Shown here: piece after piece, positions 1 to 8,560 of the stretch
Layout: each line of letters starts with the position of its first letter
Position numbering within the stretch: the first letter of the stretch is position 1
Source: Bacteroidales bacterium
GTDB taxonomy: Bacteria > Bacteroidota > Bacteroidia > Bacteroidales > Paludibacteraceae
Length of the DNA: 64,000 bases
Direction of reading: 5' to 3'
NCBI GenBank assembly: GCA_012837935.1
Contig: DUQG01000032.1
Coordinates: forward strand, 36,527-100,526
Program-made: the position numbers and the translations under genes
Notes under the pieces: model-generated
What the model was told of the DNA's origin: nothing
Databases searched by the model: none
Seen by the model: the letters and a program-made list of their open reading frames with translations, nothing else

Positions 1-1
1 T

Positions 2-1915
2 ATTTTTGTGAGCATACATTCCTTGCACCGAATTTCTAAATACAAAGGGAAAGACGGCGAAGCGCCTAAAATTAACAAACTCGGTTCCGGTGCATGGGAA
101 CGACTGAAAGAGCGCACAAAATCCAAAGTAAAGGACATTGCACGCGACTTAATAAAACTTTATGCCAAGCGAAAAGCGGAAAAAGGATTTCAGTATTCGC
201 CGGATACTTATTTGCAAAATGAGTTGGAAGCTTCATTTATTTATGAAGATACACCCGACCAAGTGAAAGCCACTACCGACATCAAAAAAGACATGGAGTC
301 TGATGTGCCGATGGACAGGCTGGTCTGTGGCGATGTAGGTTTTGGAAAGACCGAAGTGGCCGTGAGAGCTGCATTTAAAGCTGTGGCTGACAATAAACAA
401 GTAGCGGTGCTTGTACCTACCACAGTGCTTGCCATGCAGCATTACAATACATTTATGAGCAGGTTAAAAGACTTCCCTTGTAATGTATCTTATATCAGTC
501 GCGCTAAATCAACTAAGCAAACTGGAGAAACCCTTGCAAAATTGGAGAAAGGCGAGATAGATATTATTATCGGTACACATAAATTGGTTGGTAAAACTGT
601 GAGGTTCAAAGATTTGGGATTGTTGATTATTGATGAGGAACAAAAGTTTGGAGTTTCGGTAAAGGAAAAGCTAAAACAACTAAAAGTCAATGTGGATACG
701 CTAACCCTGACTGCTACGCCTATTCCGCGAACATTGCAGTTTTCACTTTTTGGCGCTCGTGACTTGTCGATAATAAACACACCACCGCCTAATCGTTATC
801 CGGTACAAACCGAGCTTCATACCTTTGATGAGGAAATTATCCGTGATGCTATTAATCTGGAAATGAGCCGAAACGGTCAAGTATTCTTTGTAAATAATCG
901 CATTCAGAATATTTACAAGATTGAAGCCATGATAAAGCGACTAATTCCGGAATGTAGAGTTTGCGTGGGTCATGGTCAGATGCCGGCTAACGATTTGGAG
1001 GAAATTATCATGGACTTTATTGATTATGAGTACGATGTGTTGATTGCTACAACGATTATTGAAAGTGGTATAGACATTCCAAATGTGAATACCATTATTA
1101 TAAATAGTGCTCATCGTTTTGGTTTGAGCGATTTGCATCAGTTACGAGGCAGGGTAGGACGAAGCAACCGAAAAGCTTACTGTTATCTGTTGGCACCGGA
1201 AATGAGTTTGCTTACACCGGATGCTCGTCGTCGCTTGCAGGCAATTGAAACATTTTCGGAATTGGGAAGTGGTTTTAATATTGCCATGCAGGATTTGGAT
1301 ATTCGAGGTGCCGGAAATATGCTTGGTGCTGAGCAAAGCGGATTTATTACCGACTTAGGTTATGAAACTTATCAACGTATTTTGAATGAGGCTGTTCACG
1401 AACTAAAAGACGAGGAATTTGCCGAACTTTATGCCGATGAAAGAGAAGCGAATAAACAGACGGCTTATGTAACGGATTGTCAGATTGATACGGATTTAGA
1501 AGTGATGTTTTCAGACGAGTATATAGAGAATGTTTCCGAGCGAATAATGCTTTATCGTGAGCTTGATGATTTGAAATCAGAGGATGCATTAGTTGATTTT
1601 CAGAAAAATCTGGAAGACCGTTTCGGAAAAATTCCGAAACAAAGTCTTGGTCTTTTGTTGGTTGTTCGATTGCGTTGGTTGGCAATGAAGTTTGGAGTGG
1701 AAAAGCTGGTGCTGAAAAATGGTCAAATGACGGCATTCTTGGTTGCTAATTTTAATTCGCCTTACTATCAGTCAGACGAGTTTGGTAGGGTGCTACAATA
1801 CATGGCACGAAATCCGCGAAAAACAAAGTTGAGAGAGAATAACAACAAGCGTTCGGTTGTGTTTGCAGAAATACGTTCAGTAGAGGATGTTTGGAAGGTG
1901 TTTAATGAGTTTTAA
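2..1915 (+). CDS. mfd: Transcription-repair coupling factor Mfd (5' truncated by window)
   Basis: This is the C-terminal part of the superfamily 2 DNA translocase that removes stalled RNA polymerase at lesions and recruits UvrA. The reading frame is open to the first base, so the real start lies upstream. The GTG at base 8 is internal, because the codons before it read IF and continue the RNAP-interaction region (SIHSLHRISKYKGKDG). Visible parts are the translocase Walker A (GDVGFGKTE), the DEEQ box, the TATPIPRT motif, the second RecA lobe (QLRGRVGRS) and a C-terminal TRCF domain. About 637 residues of a protein normally near 1100 are present. The stop codon lies inside a 50-bp perfect palindrome that probably ends transcription. 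Identification is secure. Confidence 0.97.
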   Translation: MFVSIHSLHRISKYKGKDGEAPKINKLGSGAWERLKERTKSKVKDIARDLIKLYAKRKAEKGFQYSPDTYLQNELEASFIYEDTPDQVKATTDIKKDMESDVPMDRLVCGDVGFGKTEVAVRAAFKAVADNKQVAVLVPTTVLAMQHYNTFMSRLKDFPCNVSYISRAKSTKQTGETLAKLEKGEIDIIIGTHKLVGKTVRFKDLGLLIIDEEQKFGVSVKEKLKQLKVNVDTLTLTATPIPRTLQFSLFGARDLSIINTPPPNRYPVQTELHTFDEEIIRDAINLEMSRNGQVFFVNNRIQNIYKIEAMIKRLIPECRVCVGHGQMPANDLEEIIMDFIDYEYDVLIATTIIESGIDIPNVNTIIINSAHRFGLSDLHQLRGRVGRSNRKAYCYLLAPEMSLLTPDARRRLQAIETFSELGSGFNIAMQDLDIRGAGNMLGAEQSGFITDLGYETYQRILNEAVHELKDEEFAELYADEREANKQTAYVTDCQIDTDLEVMFSDEYIENVSERIMLYRELDDLKSEDALVDFQKNLEDRFGKIPKQSLGLLLVVRLRWLAMKFGVEKLVLKNGQMTAFLVANFNSPYYQSDEFGRVLQYMARNPRKTKLRENNNKRSVVFAEIRSVEDVWKVFNEF

Positions 1916-1959
1916 ATCATATAGAGACGGTGCATGCACCGTCTCTATATGATTTAAAA
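1910..1959. terminator. 50-bp perfect palindrome over the mfd stop codon
   Basis: The sequence is self-complementary over its full length, centred on TGCATGCA, and includes the mfd TAA. A run of A and T follows. It would fold into a long hairpin in RNA of either strand and could end mfd mRNA. Its core AGAGACGGTGCA resembles other AGAGACG palindromes near 4048, 40099 and 53309. Confidence 0.7.
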
Positions 1960-1960
1960 A

Positions 1961-2142
1961 TAAAAAACCGCATTGTTATCTGTTGAGAAAACTCCTGTAA
2001 ACAGGATTTGAGGCAATCGGTTCTCTCTGTAATCTGCCGTTCGTCCTCAGACGAATACCCAAAGGCGCAGCCCGCCATTAAAAACCTTTGTATCTCGGTA
2101 AAAATTGTGTGTTGAGTTTTCCAATCTCTAAACAATACGGTA
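1961..2142 (-). ncRNA. ssrS: Probable 6S RNA (RNA polymerase regulator)
   Basis: On the minus strand a perfect -7 box (TATATTTG, 2146-2153) is followed about five bases later by an RNA of roughly 180 nt with 6S architecture. The ends pair (ACCGTATTGTT with AACAATGCGGT, 11 bp with one G-U), directly followed by a T-run. A second stem (GAAAACTC with GAGTTTTC) leads to a large open region. The 3' side of that region carries a small hairpin (TCCTG TTTA CAGGA), as in the 6S central bubble. The distal arm has GGTTTTT pairing with GAGAACC and an apical TTCGTC/GACGAA hairpin. The assignment rests on structure only. Other long rod-like regulatory RNAs are possible. Confidence 0.72.
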
Positions 2143-2145
2143 TTG

Positions 2146-2153
2146 CAAATATA
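2146..2153 (-). promoter_or_regulatory. -7 box of the probable 6S RNA promoter
   Basis: The minus strand reads TATATTTG, a perfect match to the Bacteroidota TAnnTTTG element. It ends about five bases before the paired 5' end of the RNA, so the predicted start of transcription coincides with the start of the terminal stem. Confidence 0.7.
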
Positions 2154-2277
2154 ACAATTTATATTCAACTTTCCTACTAAAAGTATTAAAAAAAGATTAG
2201 AATTTCTTCTTTTTCTCAAAATTAAATTGATAGGTGAAAAAGTGGATGGAATATTTCGCTATGTAAAATAAAAACTT

Positions 2278-2285
2278 TATTTTTG
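2278..2285 (+). promoter_or_regulatory. -7 box upstream of the TPR protein gene
   Basis: TATTTTTG matches TAnnTTTG and lies 37 bases before the ATG at 2323. It therefore also argues against the TTG at 2290 used by the ORF track, which would leave almost no leader. Confidence 0.65.
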
Positions 2286-2322
2286 TAGCTTGAAATCAAA
2301 AATTAGAAACAAATTATCAAAT

Positions 2323-2994
2323 ATGGCTAAAAAAGAAACTAAAATTGAAGAATTGGAAAGCGTTGGACGCGTTTTATCTTCTTCAGAAGCATTTATTGAA
2401 AAAAACCAAAAATCAATCCTTATCGGGGTTGCTATTGTAGTTTTAATTGTTTTAGGAATCATGGCATTCCGTAATTTCTATCAAAAACCAAGAGAACTTG
2501 CTGCCGAAAACGCAATGTACAAAGCACAAGAATACTTTGCGATTGACTCATTTAGAGTAGCTTATGAAGGCGACGGTGCTCAAGTAATGGGATTCAAAGA
2601 AATTGCATCGGAATATGGTATGACAAAAAGCGGCGAGTTGGCAAGTGCTTACTCAGGCATCTGTCTTTATCATATGGGAAAATACCAAGAAGCCATCAAG
2701 CATTTAACCCAATACAATGGCAAAGATAACTACTTCAAAACCTCTATAGTCGGTCTTATTGGTGATTGCTATGCAGAATTAGGTGATAATGGAAAAGCTC
2801 AAAATTACTACAAAAAAGCTATTTCCGAAAAGAATGACTTGGCACCGATTTATTTGAAAAAATCAGGAATACTGTTCGAGTCTGAAAATAAAAATGCGGA
2901 AGCAGAAAAAGCATATCAACAAATCAAAGACGATTATCCAATGAGTAACGAAGCTTATGATATTGATAAATATCTGGCTCGAGTTCAAGGATAG
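2323..2994 (+). CDS. Tetratricopeptide-repeat inner-membrane protein (YfgM-like)
   Basis: The protein has 223 residues from the ATG at 2323 (MAKKETKIEELES). The longer ORF-track version starts at a weak TTG that sits on the promoter. A cytoplasmic N-terminus of about 35 residues precedes one membrane helix (ILIGVAIVVLIVLGIMAF). The remainder is helical with TPR-like repeats (YQEAIKHLTQY, NGKAQNYYKKAIS, NAEAEKAYQQIKDDYP). Proteins of this shape are periplasmic TPR scaffolds, some of which assist chaperones or the cell envelope. The substrate cannot be told from sequence. It is transcribed alone and ends before a strong hairpin terminator. Confidence 0.85.
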   Translation: MAKKETKIEELESVGRVLSSSEAFIEKNQKSILIGVAIVVLIVLGIMAFRNFYQKPRELAAENAMYKAQEYFAIDSFRVAYEGDGAQVMGFKEIASEYGMTKSGELASAYSGICLYHMGKYQEAIKHLTQYNGKDNYFKTSIVGLIGDCYAELGDNGKAQNYYKKAISEKNDLAPIYLKKSGILFESENKNAEAEKAYQQIKDDYPMSNEAYDIDKYLARVQG

Positions 2995-3018
2995 TTCTCA
3001 AGTAGAATAATATTTTAG

Positions 3019-3052
3019 AAAACTGCTTTTTACGACGAAAGCAGTTTTTTTA
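3019..3052 (+). terminator. Intrinsic terminator after the TPR gene
   Basis: AAAACTGCTTT pairs with AAAGCAGTTTT across a short loop and a T-run follows, which is the standard rho-independent form. It separates the TPR gene from ribH. Confidence 0.85.
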
Positions 3053-3072
3053 TCCAATTAACTTTAATCGTT

Positions 3073-3588
3073 ATGGCAACTGTTTATCAAAATTTATCCG
3101 ATTACGATGCGGAATTAATGCCACCAAAAGAGATCGTAGCAACTCAAACTTACGCGATAGTAGTGGCTGAGTGGAATCCGGAAATTACCAATGCGCTCAA
3201 AGAAGGTGCTGTAAATTCTTTGGTTGCAAATGGTGTGTTAAAGAAAAACATAAAAATTGTATATGTACCCGGAACTTTTGAGCTTACACATGCAGCTTCA
3301 AAACTAAGCAGACAAAGAAAAGTCGGGGAAAAAGAGCCTAAATACGATGCTATTATTGTTATCGGCTGTGTGATTCAAGGCGAAACCCCGCACTTTACAT
3401 TTGTGTGCAATGGCGTTACGCAGGGAGTAACCGAATTGAACCTTTTACCGGATGGATGTCCTGTTATTTTTGGTGTACTCACTACCAATACCTTACAGCA
3501 AGCTAAGGACAGAGCAGGCGGCAGACATGGAAATAAAGGCGATGAAGCTGCCATTACTGCTATAAAAATGGCGAATATTGTTTGGTAG
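3073..3588 (+). CDS. ribH: 6,7-dimethyl-8-ribityllumazine synthase
   Basis: This enzyme condenses 5-amino-6-ribitylaminouracil with 3,4-dihydroxy-2-butanone 4-phosphate to give the direct precursor of riboflavin. At 171 residues it has the usual length for a subunit of the 60-mer or pentamer. The family motifs are present: PGTFELTHAA, GCVIQGETPHF with the catalytic histidine, and the phosphate-binding stretch TTNTLQQAKDRAGG. The ATG at 3073 gives the expected N-terminus. It stands alone between two terminators or RNA genes and not in a rib operon. No FMN riboswitch is seen in the short leader. Confidence 0.96.
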   Translation: MATVYQNLSDYDAELMPPKEIVATQTYAIVVAEWNPEITNALKEGAVNSLVANGVLKKNIKIVYVPGTFELTHAASKLSRQRKVGEKEPKYDAIIVIGCVIQGETPHFTFVCNGVTQGVTELNLLPDGCPVIFGVLTTNTLQQAKDRAGGRHGNKGDEAAITAIKMANIVW

Positions 3589-3604
3589 ATAAAAAATTAT
3601 TACT

Positions 3605-3612
3605 TACCTTTG
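3605..3612 (+). promoter_or_regulatory. tRNA operon promoter -7 box
   Basis: TACCTTTG matches TAnnTTTG. A TTTG that could serve as the -33 element lies about 21 bases upstream, within the last codons of ribH. Confidence 0.75.
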
Positions 3613-3677
3613 CAACCGCAAAACAGAAATCAAGTTTGGTGAAAAAGTTTACCAAATTTACTTAGTAATCTGTTTTT

Positions 3678-3760
3678 GGGCAGTTACCAAAGTGGCCAAC
3701 TGGGGCTGACTGTAACTCAGCTGTCTTTCGACTTCGGAGGTTCGAATCCTTCACTGCCCA
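3678..3760 (+). tRNA. tRNA-Tyr (GTA)
   Basis: The acceptor stem GGGCAGT pairs with ACTGCCC with discriminator A. The anticodon stem GCTGA/TCAGC holds the loop CTGTAAC with anticodon GTA. The long variable arm and the GGTTCGAATCC T-arm are those of a class II tyrosine tRNA, 83 nt, with CCA not encoded. Confidence 0.96.
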
Positions 3761-3868
3761 CGATGTTAGTTAACAAGTTTATAATGGACGAGTAAACAAG
3801 ACTTTAAAAAGTTACTATTTACTGAAATTAAAGTTTACTTTTAATCTTGTTTACTAGTCAACTAAAAT

Positions 3869-3941
3869 GCGGAAGTAGCTCAGTTGATAGAGCATTAGCC
3901 TTCCAAGCTGAGGGTCGCGGGTTTGAGCCCCGTCTTCCGCT
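3869..3941 (+). tRNA. tRNA-Gly (TCC)
   Basis: GCGGAAG pairs with CTTCCGC, discriminator T. The anticodon loop CTTCCAA gives TCC, and the T-arm reads GGGTTTGAGCCCC. It is 73 nt and probably co-transcribed with tRNA-Tyr. Confidence 0.96.
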
Positions 3942-3945
3942 CTAA

Positions 3946-3986
3946 GAAAAAACACTGTAAAACTATGATTTTACAGTGTTTTTTTG
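3946..3986 (+). terminator. Terminator of the tRNA operon
   Basis: AAAACACTGTAAAA pairs with TTTTACAGTGTTTT around a short loop and is followed by further T residues. It lies directly after tRNA-Gly. Confidence 0.88.
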
Positions 3987-4090
3987 TTTTTTTCGTTACC
4001 GAAGGACTGGTTTTAAGCCAGTCCTTCAGTAAGAGCATGGGTAATAGTAGAGACGCCATATTATGACCTCTCTATATGCGTTTGAACCAA

Positions 4091-4846
4091 TTAAATCCTA
4101 ACCGGAATTCCTTGTTTGGCAAGGAATTTTTTTAATTCTGGAATTTTCACTTCGCCGTAATGGAAAATACTTGCGGCAAGTGCTGCATCAGCTTTTCCTT
4201 TTGTAAAAGCATCCACGAAATGTTCCATCGTACCGGCACCACCGCTGGCAATTACGGGCACATTAACCGCCTCTGAAATAGCTGCAGTAATATCCAGAGC
4301 AAAACCATCTTTGGTTCCATCATGGTTCATGGACGTTAGCAGTATTTCGCCTGCACCAAGTTCTACTGCTTTCTTTGCCCAATCTACAGCTTTAATATCT
4401 GTCGCTACACGACCGCCATTTAGAAAAACGTACCACTTGCCATCTACTAAATTAGTGTCAATAGCAATTACCACGCATTGACTTCCGTAAGTTTCTGCTA
4501 ATTCTTTGATTAGTTGCGGATTACGAACAGCAGCCGTATTCACTGAAATTTTATCGGCGCCACTTTCCAGTAAGATTTTCACATCTTCTACGGACGAAAT
4601 TCCACCGCCTACGGTAAATGGAATATTAATTTCTGCCGCAATTTTGGCAACTAATTCCGATAAGGTTTTTCGCTTTTCGTTGGTGGCAGTTATATCTAAA
4701 AAAACCAACTCGTCTGCACCCATTTCGGCATAGTGTTTTCCGAGTTCAACGGGGTCGCCCACGCCTTTGATATTTTCAAAATTTATTCCTTTTACCGTTT
4801 TTCCATCCTTTACATCCAAGCATGGAATAATCCGTTTTGTTAACAT
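4091..4846 (-). CDS. hisF: Imidazole glycerol phosphate synthase subunit HisF
   Basis: HisF is the cyclase subunit that, with HisH, turns PRFAR and ammonia into imidazole glycerol phosphate and AICAR in histidine synthesis. The 251-residue protein starts [20 protein letters not shown], contains the catalytic aspartate in PCLDV and the second in AIDTN, and shows both phosphate loops (VGGGIS and ASGGAG). The rest of the his operon is absent, so hisF is detached here. It lies 36 bases after mtaB, but a -7 box of its own (4869-4876) could give independent expression. Confidence 0.97.
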   Translation of the reverse strand: MLTKRIIPCLDVKDGKTVKGINFENIKGVGDPVELGKHYAEMGADELVFLDITATNEKRKTLSELVAKIAAEINIPFTVGGGISSVEDVKILLESGADKISVNTAAVRNPQLIKELAETYGSQCVVIAIDTNLVDGKWYVFLNGGRVATDIKAVDWAKKAVELGAGEILLTSMNHDGTKDGFALDITAAISEAVNVPVIASGGAGTMEHFVDAFTKGKADAALAASIFHYGEVKIPELKKFLAKQGIPVRI

Positions 4847-4868
4847 AAGTGGTTGATTATTAGTGAGT

Positions 4869-4876
4869 ACAAAATT
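4869..4876 (-). promoter_or_regulatory. Possible own -7 box of hisF
   Basis: The minus strand reads TAATTTTG, 22 bases before the hisF start, in the mtaB-hisF spacer just beyond the mtaB stop. It fits TAnnTTTG. Read-through from mtaB is equally possible. Confidence 0.45.
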
Positions 4877-4882
4877 AACTCT

Positions 4883-6190
4883 TTATTCTGAAATTGTTGA
4901 TGCAATATTTTCTTTGCTTATCGTTACTGTTTCGAAAGTATTTACTAAATTTTTGTCGTAGTTCTTTCTTAGGCGAATGTAATTCTCTGTAAATCCGAAC
5001 ATGCTTCCGGTACTACTGCGTTTACTTTCCCAAAGTACAGTCGCTGTTTTTCCAATCTGTTTTTCGTAGAAAGCGATTGTTTTTTCATCGGAAATTTTAT
5101 GTAACAAATCACTTCTACGCTTACGTTCTTTTATTGGAACTTTATGCTCAATTTCAAGCATTTTGGTGTCGGAACGTTCCGAATAAGTGAATACATGCAG
5201 TTGAGAGAAGTCCAGATTTTGGATAAATTGCACGTTTTTATCAAATAATTCTTCGGTTTCTCCACGAACACCCACAATGGTATCTACGCCAATAAAAGCA
5301 TCCGGTAAATGGTGACGAATGATAGCAATTTTATCTGCAAAATCAGCAGTAGTATAGCGCCGTTTCATAATTTTTAGCACTTCGTCTGAGCCGCTTTGAA
5401 GTGGAATGTGAAAGTGAGGCATAAAGCGTTTACTTTCGGCTACAAATTGGACAATTTCTTCAGTCAATAAGTTTGGTTCTACGGATGAAATACGAAAACG
5501 AACCTCAGCATCTATATTGTCCAATTCCTTTAATAAATCAATAAAAGTTTCGCCGTTTCGCTTGCCAAATTCGCCTGTGTTTACACCTGTCAGTACAATT
5601 TCTTTTGCACCGTTGGCAATAATTTCCTCTGCCATTTTTACGGTTTCTGTTATTGTACCGCTTCTACTGTGTCCGCGTGCCAATGGAATAGTGCAGTATG
5701 TGCAGTAGTAATCACAACCGTCTTGAATTTTAAGGAAATAACGTGTTCGGTCAGCGTGTGAAATAGCAGGTTTGAATTCTTTTGTTTTTAATATATTGCT
5801 ACAGACAATTTGAGAACTGTCAAGCTCATCCCAATTATCCAAATAGCTTAGTATATCAAATTTTTCGTGATTGCCAAGCACTAAGCTTACACCCTCAATT
5901 TGAGCAATCTCTTTTGGCTTCAATTGTGCGTAGCAGCCTGTTACAATTATTTTTGCACTTGGATGCAAACGATGCAGTCTGCCTATCGCTTGACGACATT
6001 TATGGTCGGCTGTGTCGGTTACCGAGCAGGTGTTGATAATACAAATATCAGCTTCCTCACCCGAGCGCACTCTTGTAAATCCCTTATCAGCAAGCTGTTT
6101 GCCGATGGCGGAAGTTTCTGCAAAGTTGAGTTTACAGCCCAAGGTGTGGTAAGCTACTTTTTTATTTTTAAATATAGTTCTATCAATCAT
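4883..6190 (-). CDS. mtaB: tRNA t6A37 methylthiotransferase MtaB
   Basis: MtaB is a radical-SAM enzyme that adds a methylthio group to t6A37 of tRNA. It has an N-terminal methylthiotransferase domain (HTLGCKLNFAE, NTCSVTDTADHKCRQ, VTGCYAQ supplying cluster cysteines), the radical-SAM triad CDYYCTYC near residue 160, and a C-terminal TRAM-like region. The ORF track starts at a GTG (6217). I chose the ATG at 6190 (MIDRTIFKNKK) because a perfect -7 box at 6231-6238 would place the transcript start only a few bases before that GTG. This gives 435 residues, the usual length. Confidence 0.93.
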   Translation of the reverse strand: MIDRTIFKNKKVAYHTLGCKLNFAETSAIGKQLADKGFTRVRSGEEADICIINTCSVTDTADHKCRQAIGRLHRLHPSAKIIVTGCYAQLKPKEIAQIEGVSLVLGNHEKFDILSYLDNWDELDSSQIVCSNILKTKEFKPAISHADRTRYFLKIQDGCDYYCTYCTIPLARGHSRSGTITETVKMAEEIIANGAKEIVLTGVNTGEFGKRNGETFIDLLKELDNIDAEVRFRISSVEPNLLTEEIVQFVAESKRFMPHFHIPLQSGSDEVLKIMKRRYTTADFADKIAIIRHHLPDAFIGVDTIVGVRGETEELFDKNVQFIQNLDFSQLHVFTYSERSDTKMLEIEHKVPIKERKRRSDLLHKISDEKTIAFYEKQIGKTATVLWESKRSSTGSMFGFTENYIRLRKNYDKNLVNTFETVTISKENIASTISE

Positions 6191-6230
6191 TTTCAGAAAA
6201 GCAGTGAGATTTCCCACAAAAATAAGATTG

Positions 6231-6238
6231 CAAAGTTA
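6231..6238 (-). promoter_or_regulatory. mtaB promoter -7 box
   Basis: The minus strand reads TAACTTTG, a perfect TAnnTTTG match, about 40 bases before the ATG at 6190. It sits back to back with the nuclease promoter at 6288. Confidence 0.72.
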
Positions 6239-6287
6239 CTAAAAAACTGAGCTTCTTGAAAATGAATTGTAATCCATTCATTTTTTT

Positions 6288-6295
6288 TATCTTTG
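6288..6295 (+). promoter_or_regulatory. Promoter -7 box of the secreted nuclease
   Basis: TATCTTTG matches TAnnTTTG, 24 bases before the ATG at 6320. Confidence 0.72.
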
Positions 6296-6319
6296 TAGCT
6301 TGAATTATAACAATTTGAA

Positions 6320-8266
6320 ATGAGAAAAACTATACTATTTATATCGCTATTTTTCACTGCGCTTGTATTTGCTGAAACGAGCAGTACGATTTCAATCTCG
6401 CAAATTCAAGGAAGTGGAAACCAAAGTCCTTACGTGGGTCAGACTGTAACTACTGAGGGAGTTGTAACGGCAAAATTTATCGGTTCGGGGATGATTAACG
6501 GCTTTTTCTTGCAAGATAAAGTCGGAGATAATAATCCTGCCACGTCAGATGGTATATTTGTTTACTTGACTGACGCGAATCAAATTTCTGTAGGTGATGA
6601 TATCCTTTTAACAGGACGAGTGTCTGAATACTATGGCAGAACGCAGATTCAGGCAGATAATATTACTATTCGCAGAAAAAATGCCAAAGTAGAGCCGACA
6701 AAGCTAAGTTATGAAGAACTGACAGGTAATTGGGAAAGATACGAAGGGATGTTGGTGGAAATTCAGCAAACGCTTTGGGTAGATAATAACTACAATTTGG
6801 ATCGTTACGGCGAGTTGGAACTTCGTGACTTTCGAAAACAAATTCCTACTAATTTAGCATTTCCACGAACAGAAGAATATAGTACTATAGTCAAAAAAAA
6901 CGGAAAATCACCTATTTATTTGGATGACGCTTATACGGGAAGCTACAAAACGCCTGCGGTTTTTGCGGATGAATATGGAACTCGACGGACAGGCGAAAAA
7001 GTGGAAAAACTTTTGGGTGTGGTTGATTATGCCAATTCAAAATATGTTATTTATCCGGTTTCCGAAGTGGAGTTTTTTGGAAATCCAAGACGTAGAACAC
7101 ATAACGATATCGGTGATTACAATCTGAAAGTTGCCGGATTTAATTTGGAATATTATCTGACTTCGCCTAACTCATCGAGCATGGGACCAAGCACGCAACT
7201 GGAACTTGAGCGACAGCACACGAAAATTGTGGACGCAATGATTGCCATAGATGCGGATATTTATGGATTGTTGGAAATAGAGCAAGGTCAAAAAGCGTTA
7301 ACAAAACTGACAGCTGCCATGAATTCTGCTACCGGCTCTGTTCGATATGCTTATATTGATGATGGAACGTCAATTAATGGAACATATACCAAAGCTGCCT
7401 ATATTTATCGTACAGATAAAGTTACACCGCATATGGGGTTGCGAAATATCAACAATCCTTCGCCTATTAATCGTAAAAAACTTCAAGCTTTCACGTTGAA
7501 ATCAAATGGTGAGCGGTTTATTTTTAGTCTCAATCACTTTAAAGCAAAAAGCGGATGTGAAAATGCTTCCGGTGCTGATGCCGATCAAAGCGATGGGCAA
7601 AGCTGCTTCAATGCAACGCGTGTGGCAGAGGCAAAAGCCGTAATCTCAGCTATTAATGGCGCAAAAGCCTATTATGCTGATGAGGATGTGCTTGTGATGG
7701 GTGACTTGAATGCTTACGCAAAAGAAGATCCGATTCGGGAATTTATCAATGTCGGATATGTAGATTTACTGCATCAATTCCATGCGGATAGTGCTTACAG
7801 CTATGTCTATCGTGGCGAAGCAGGTTATTTAGACCATGCCATTGCGAATGAGAGCATGGCTCGCCAAATAACGGGTGTTACTGCATTTCATATTAATGCC
7901 GACGAGTTGACTTCTTACGGATATGACGGTGTAAACTATCTGCCGGATATGTTCCGTTGTTCCGACCACGACCCGATTGTGGTTGGAATTTCGTTGGGAA
8001 ATGATGTGAATACTCTCAGTATGACATTTGACGAACGGGTGAAAGTTTTCCCGACAGTAACATCCGATTTAATTAATATCTCTCAAGCTGATGGCGGTTA
8101 TATTCAGATATTCTCGTTGAATGGTATAAAACTCTACGAAAATTCCATTGATTCAGATAGTTTCAGCTTGTCTTTGAAATCAGAACTTGGATTAGTTTCG
8201 GGAGCATATATTGTTCGTTTATTGGGAGAAAATCGAATGGTGAGACGGATTGTTTTTGTGAAGTAA
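6320..8266 (+). CDS. Secreted endonuclease/exonuclease/phosphatase-family nuclease, T9SS cargo
   Basis: The 648-residue protein has a signal peptide (MRKTILFISLFFTALVFAE). An OB-fold-like domain follows at about 20-130 (VGQTVTTEGVVTAKF...LLTGRVSEYYGRTQI). The EEP catalytic domain spans about 270-555, with metal and catalytic motifs GLLEIEQ near 317, LNHFKAK near 404, GDLNA near 461 and SDHDP near 549. This order is that of ExeM/NucH-type extracellular nucleases. The last 75 residues form a T9SS type A sorting domain (KVFPTVTSDLINI...GAYIVRLL). It probably degrades extracellular DNA for phosphate or nucleosides, or remodels biofilm. Confidence 0.9.
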   Translation: MRKTILFISLFFTALVFAETSSTISISQIQGSGNQSPYVGQTVTTEGVVTAKFIGSGMINGFFLQDKVGDNNPATSDGIFVYLTDANQISVGDDILLTGRVSEYYGRTQIQADNITIRRKNAKVEPTKLSYEELTGNWERYEGMLVEIQQTLWVDNNYNLDRYGELELRDFRKQIPTNLAFPRTEEYSTIVKKNGKSPIYLDDAYTGSYKTPAVFADEYGTRRTGEKVEKLLGVVDYANSKYVIYPVSEVEFFGNPRRRTHNDIGDYNLKVAGFNLEYYLTSPNSSSMGPSTQLELERQHTKIVDAMIAIDADIYGLLEIEQGQKALTKLTAAMNSATGSVRYAYIDDGTSINGTYTKAAYIYRTDKVTPHMGLRNINNPSPINRKKLQAFTLKSNGERFIFSLNHFKAKSGCENASGADADQSDGQSCFNATRVAEAKAVISAINGAKAYYADEDVLVMGDLNAYAKEDPIREFINVGYVDLLHQFHADSAYSYVYRGEAGYLDHAIANESMARQITGVTAFHINADELTSYGYDGVNYLPDMFRCSDHDPIVVGISLGNDVNTLSMTFDERVKVFPTVTSDLINISQADGGYIQIFSLNGIKLYENSIDSDSFSLSLKSELGLVSGAYIVRLLGENRMVRRIVFVK

Positions 8267-8560
8267 GACTGATGTTGGATGTCGGATGTCGGATGTCGGA
8301 TGTTGGATGTCGGATGACCGATGACTGATGTCGTAGATGGAAGTCGGTTGGTCGGAGTAGTTTATAGTAAGATAGATTAATAGACTAACAAATAGATAAA
8401 CATTGAGATTTTCAGGATATAATATTTCAAGATAAAATTCATTAATAGCAGCTCCTACTCCCCTTATAAAATAAAAAAAGTCCGCTAAGTTTCTCCCTGA
8501 AGGGGGAAATACCCGAAGGGAAAGGGGGCTTGGAGAAAGGGGTTGGGGGGATAGAGGCTT
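8267..8560. repeat. Intergenic short repeats before the U32 gene
   Basis: Bases 8272-8335 are a degenerate tandem array of GATGTCG and GATGTTG heptamers. Bases 8485-8550 are a diverged, inverted copy of the CCCCCTAAATCCC-type palindromic repeat that is abundant between 17 and 19.5 kb. No promoter box was seen. Confidence 0.65.

Larger units (their letters stand above)
3589..4090. other. 502-base gene-free stretch with two tRNAs and hairpins
   Basis: It holds a tRNA promoter, tRNA-Tyr, tRNA-Gly and their terminator, then a GGACTGG/CCAGTCC hairpin (3998-4025) and a decayed AGAGACG palindrome near 4048. The spacer between the tRNAs contains complementary arms (AGTAAACAAGA and TCTTGTTTACT) that could fold during processing. 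No protein gene is visible. Confidence 0.7.

Noticed and set aside
1917-2219. 100-aa minus-strand ORF
   Set aside because: Lies over the palindrome and the probable 6S RNA; the RNA fold explains this DNA better.
3761-3868. Third tRNA between tRNA-Tyr and tRNA-Gly
   Set aside because: Complementary arms exist but no T-arm, acceptor or anticodon pattern.
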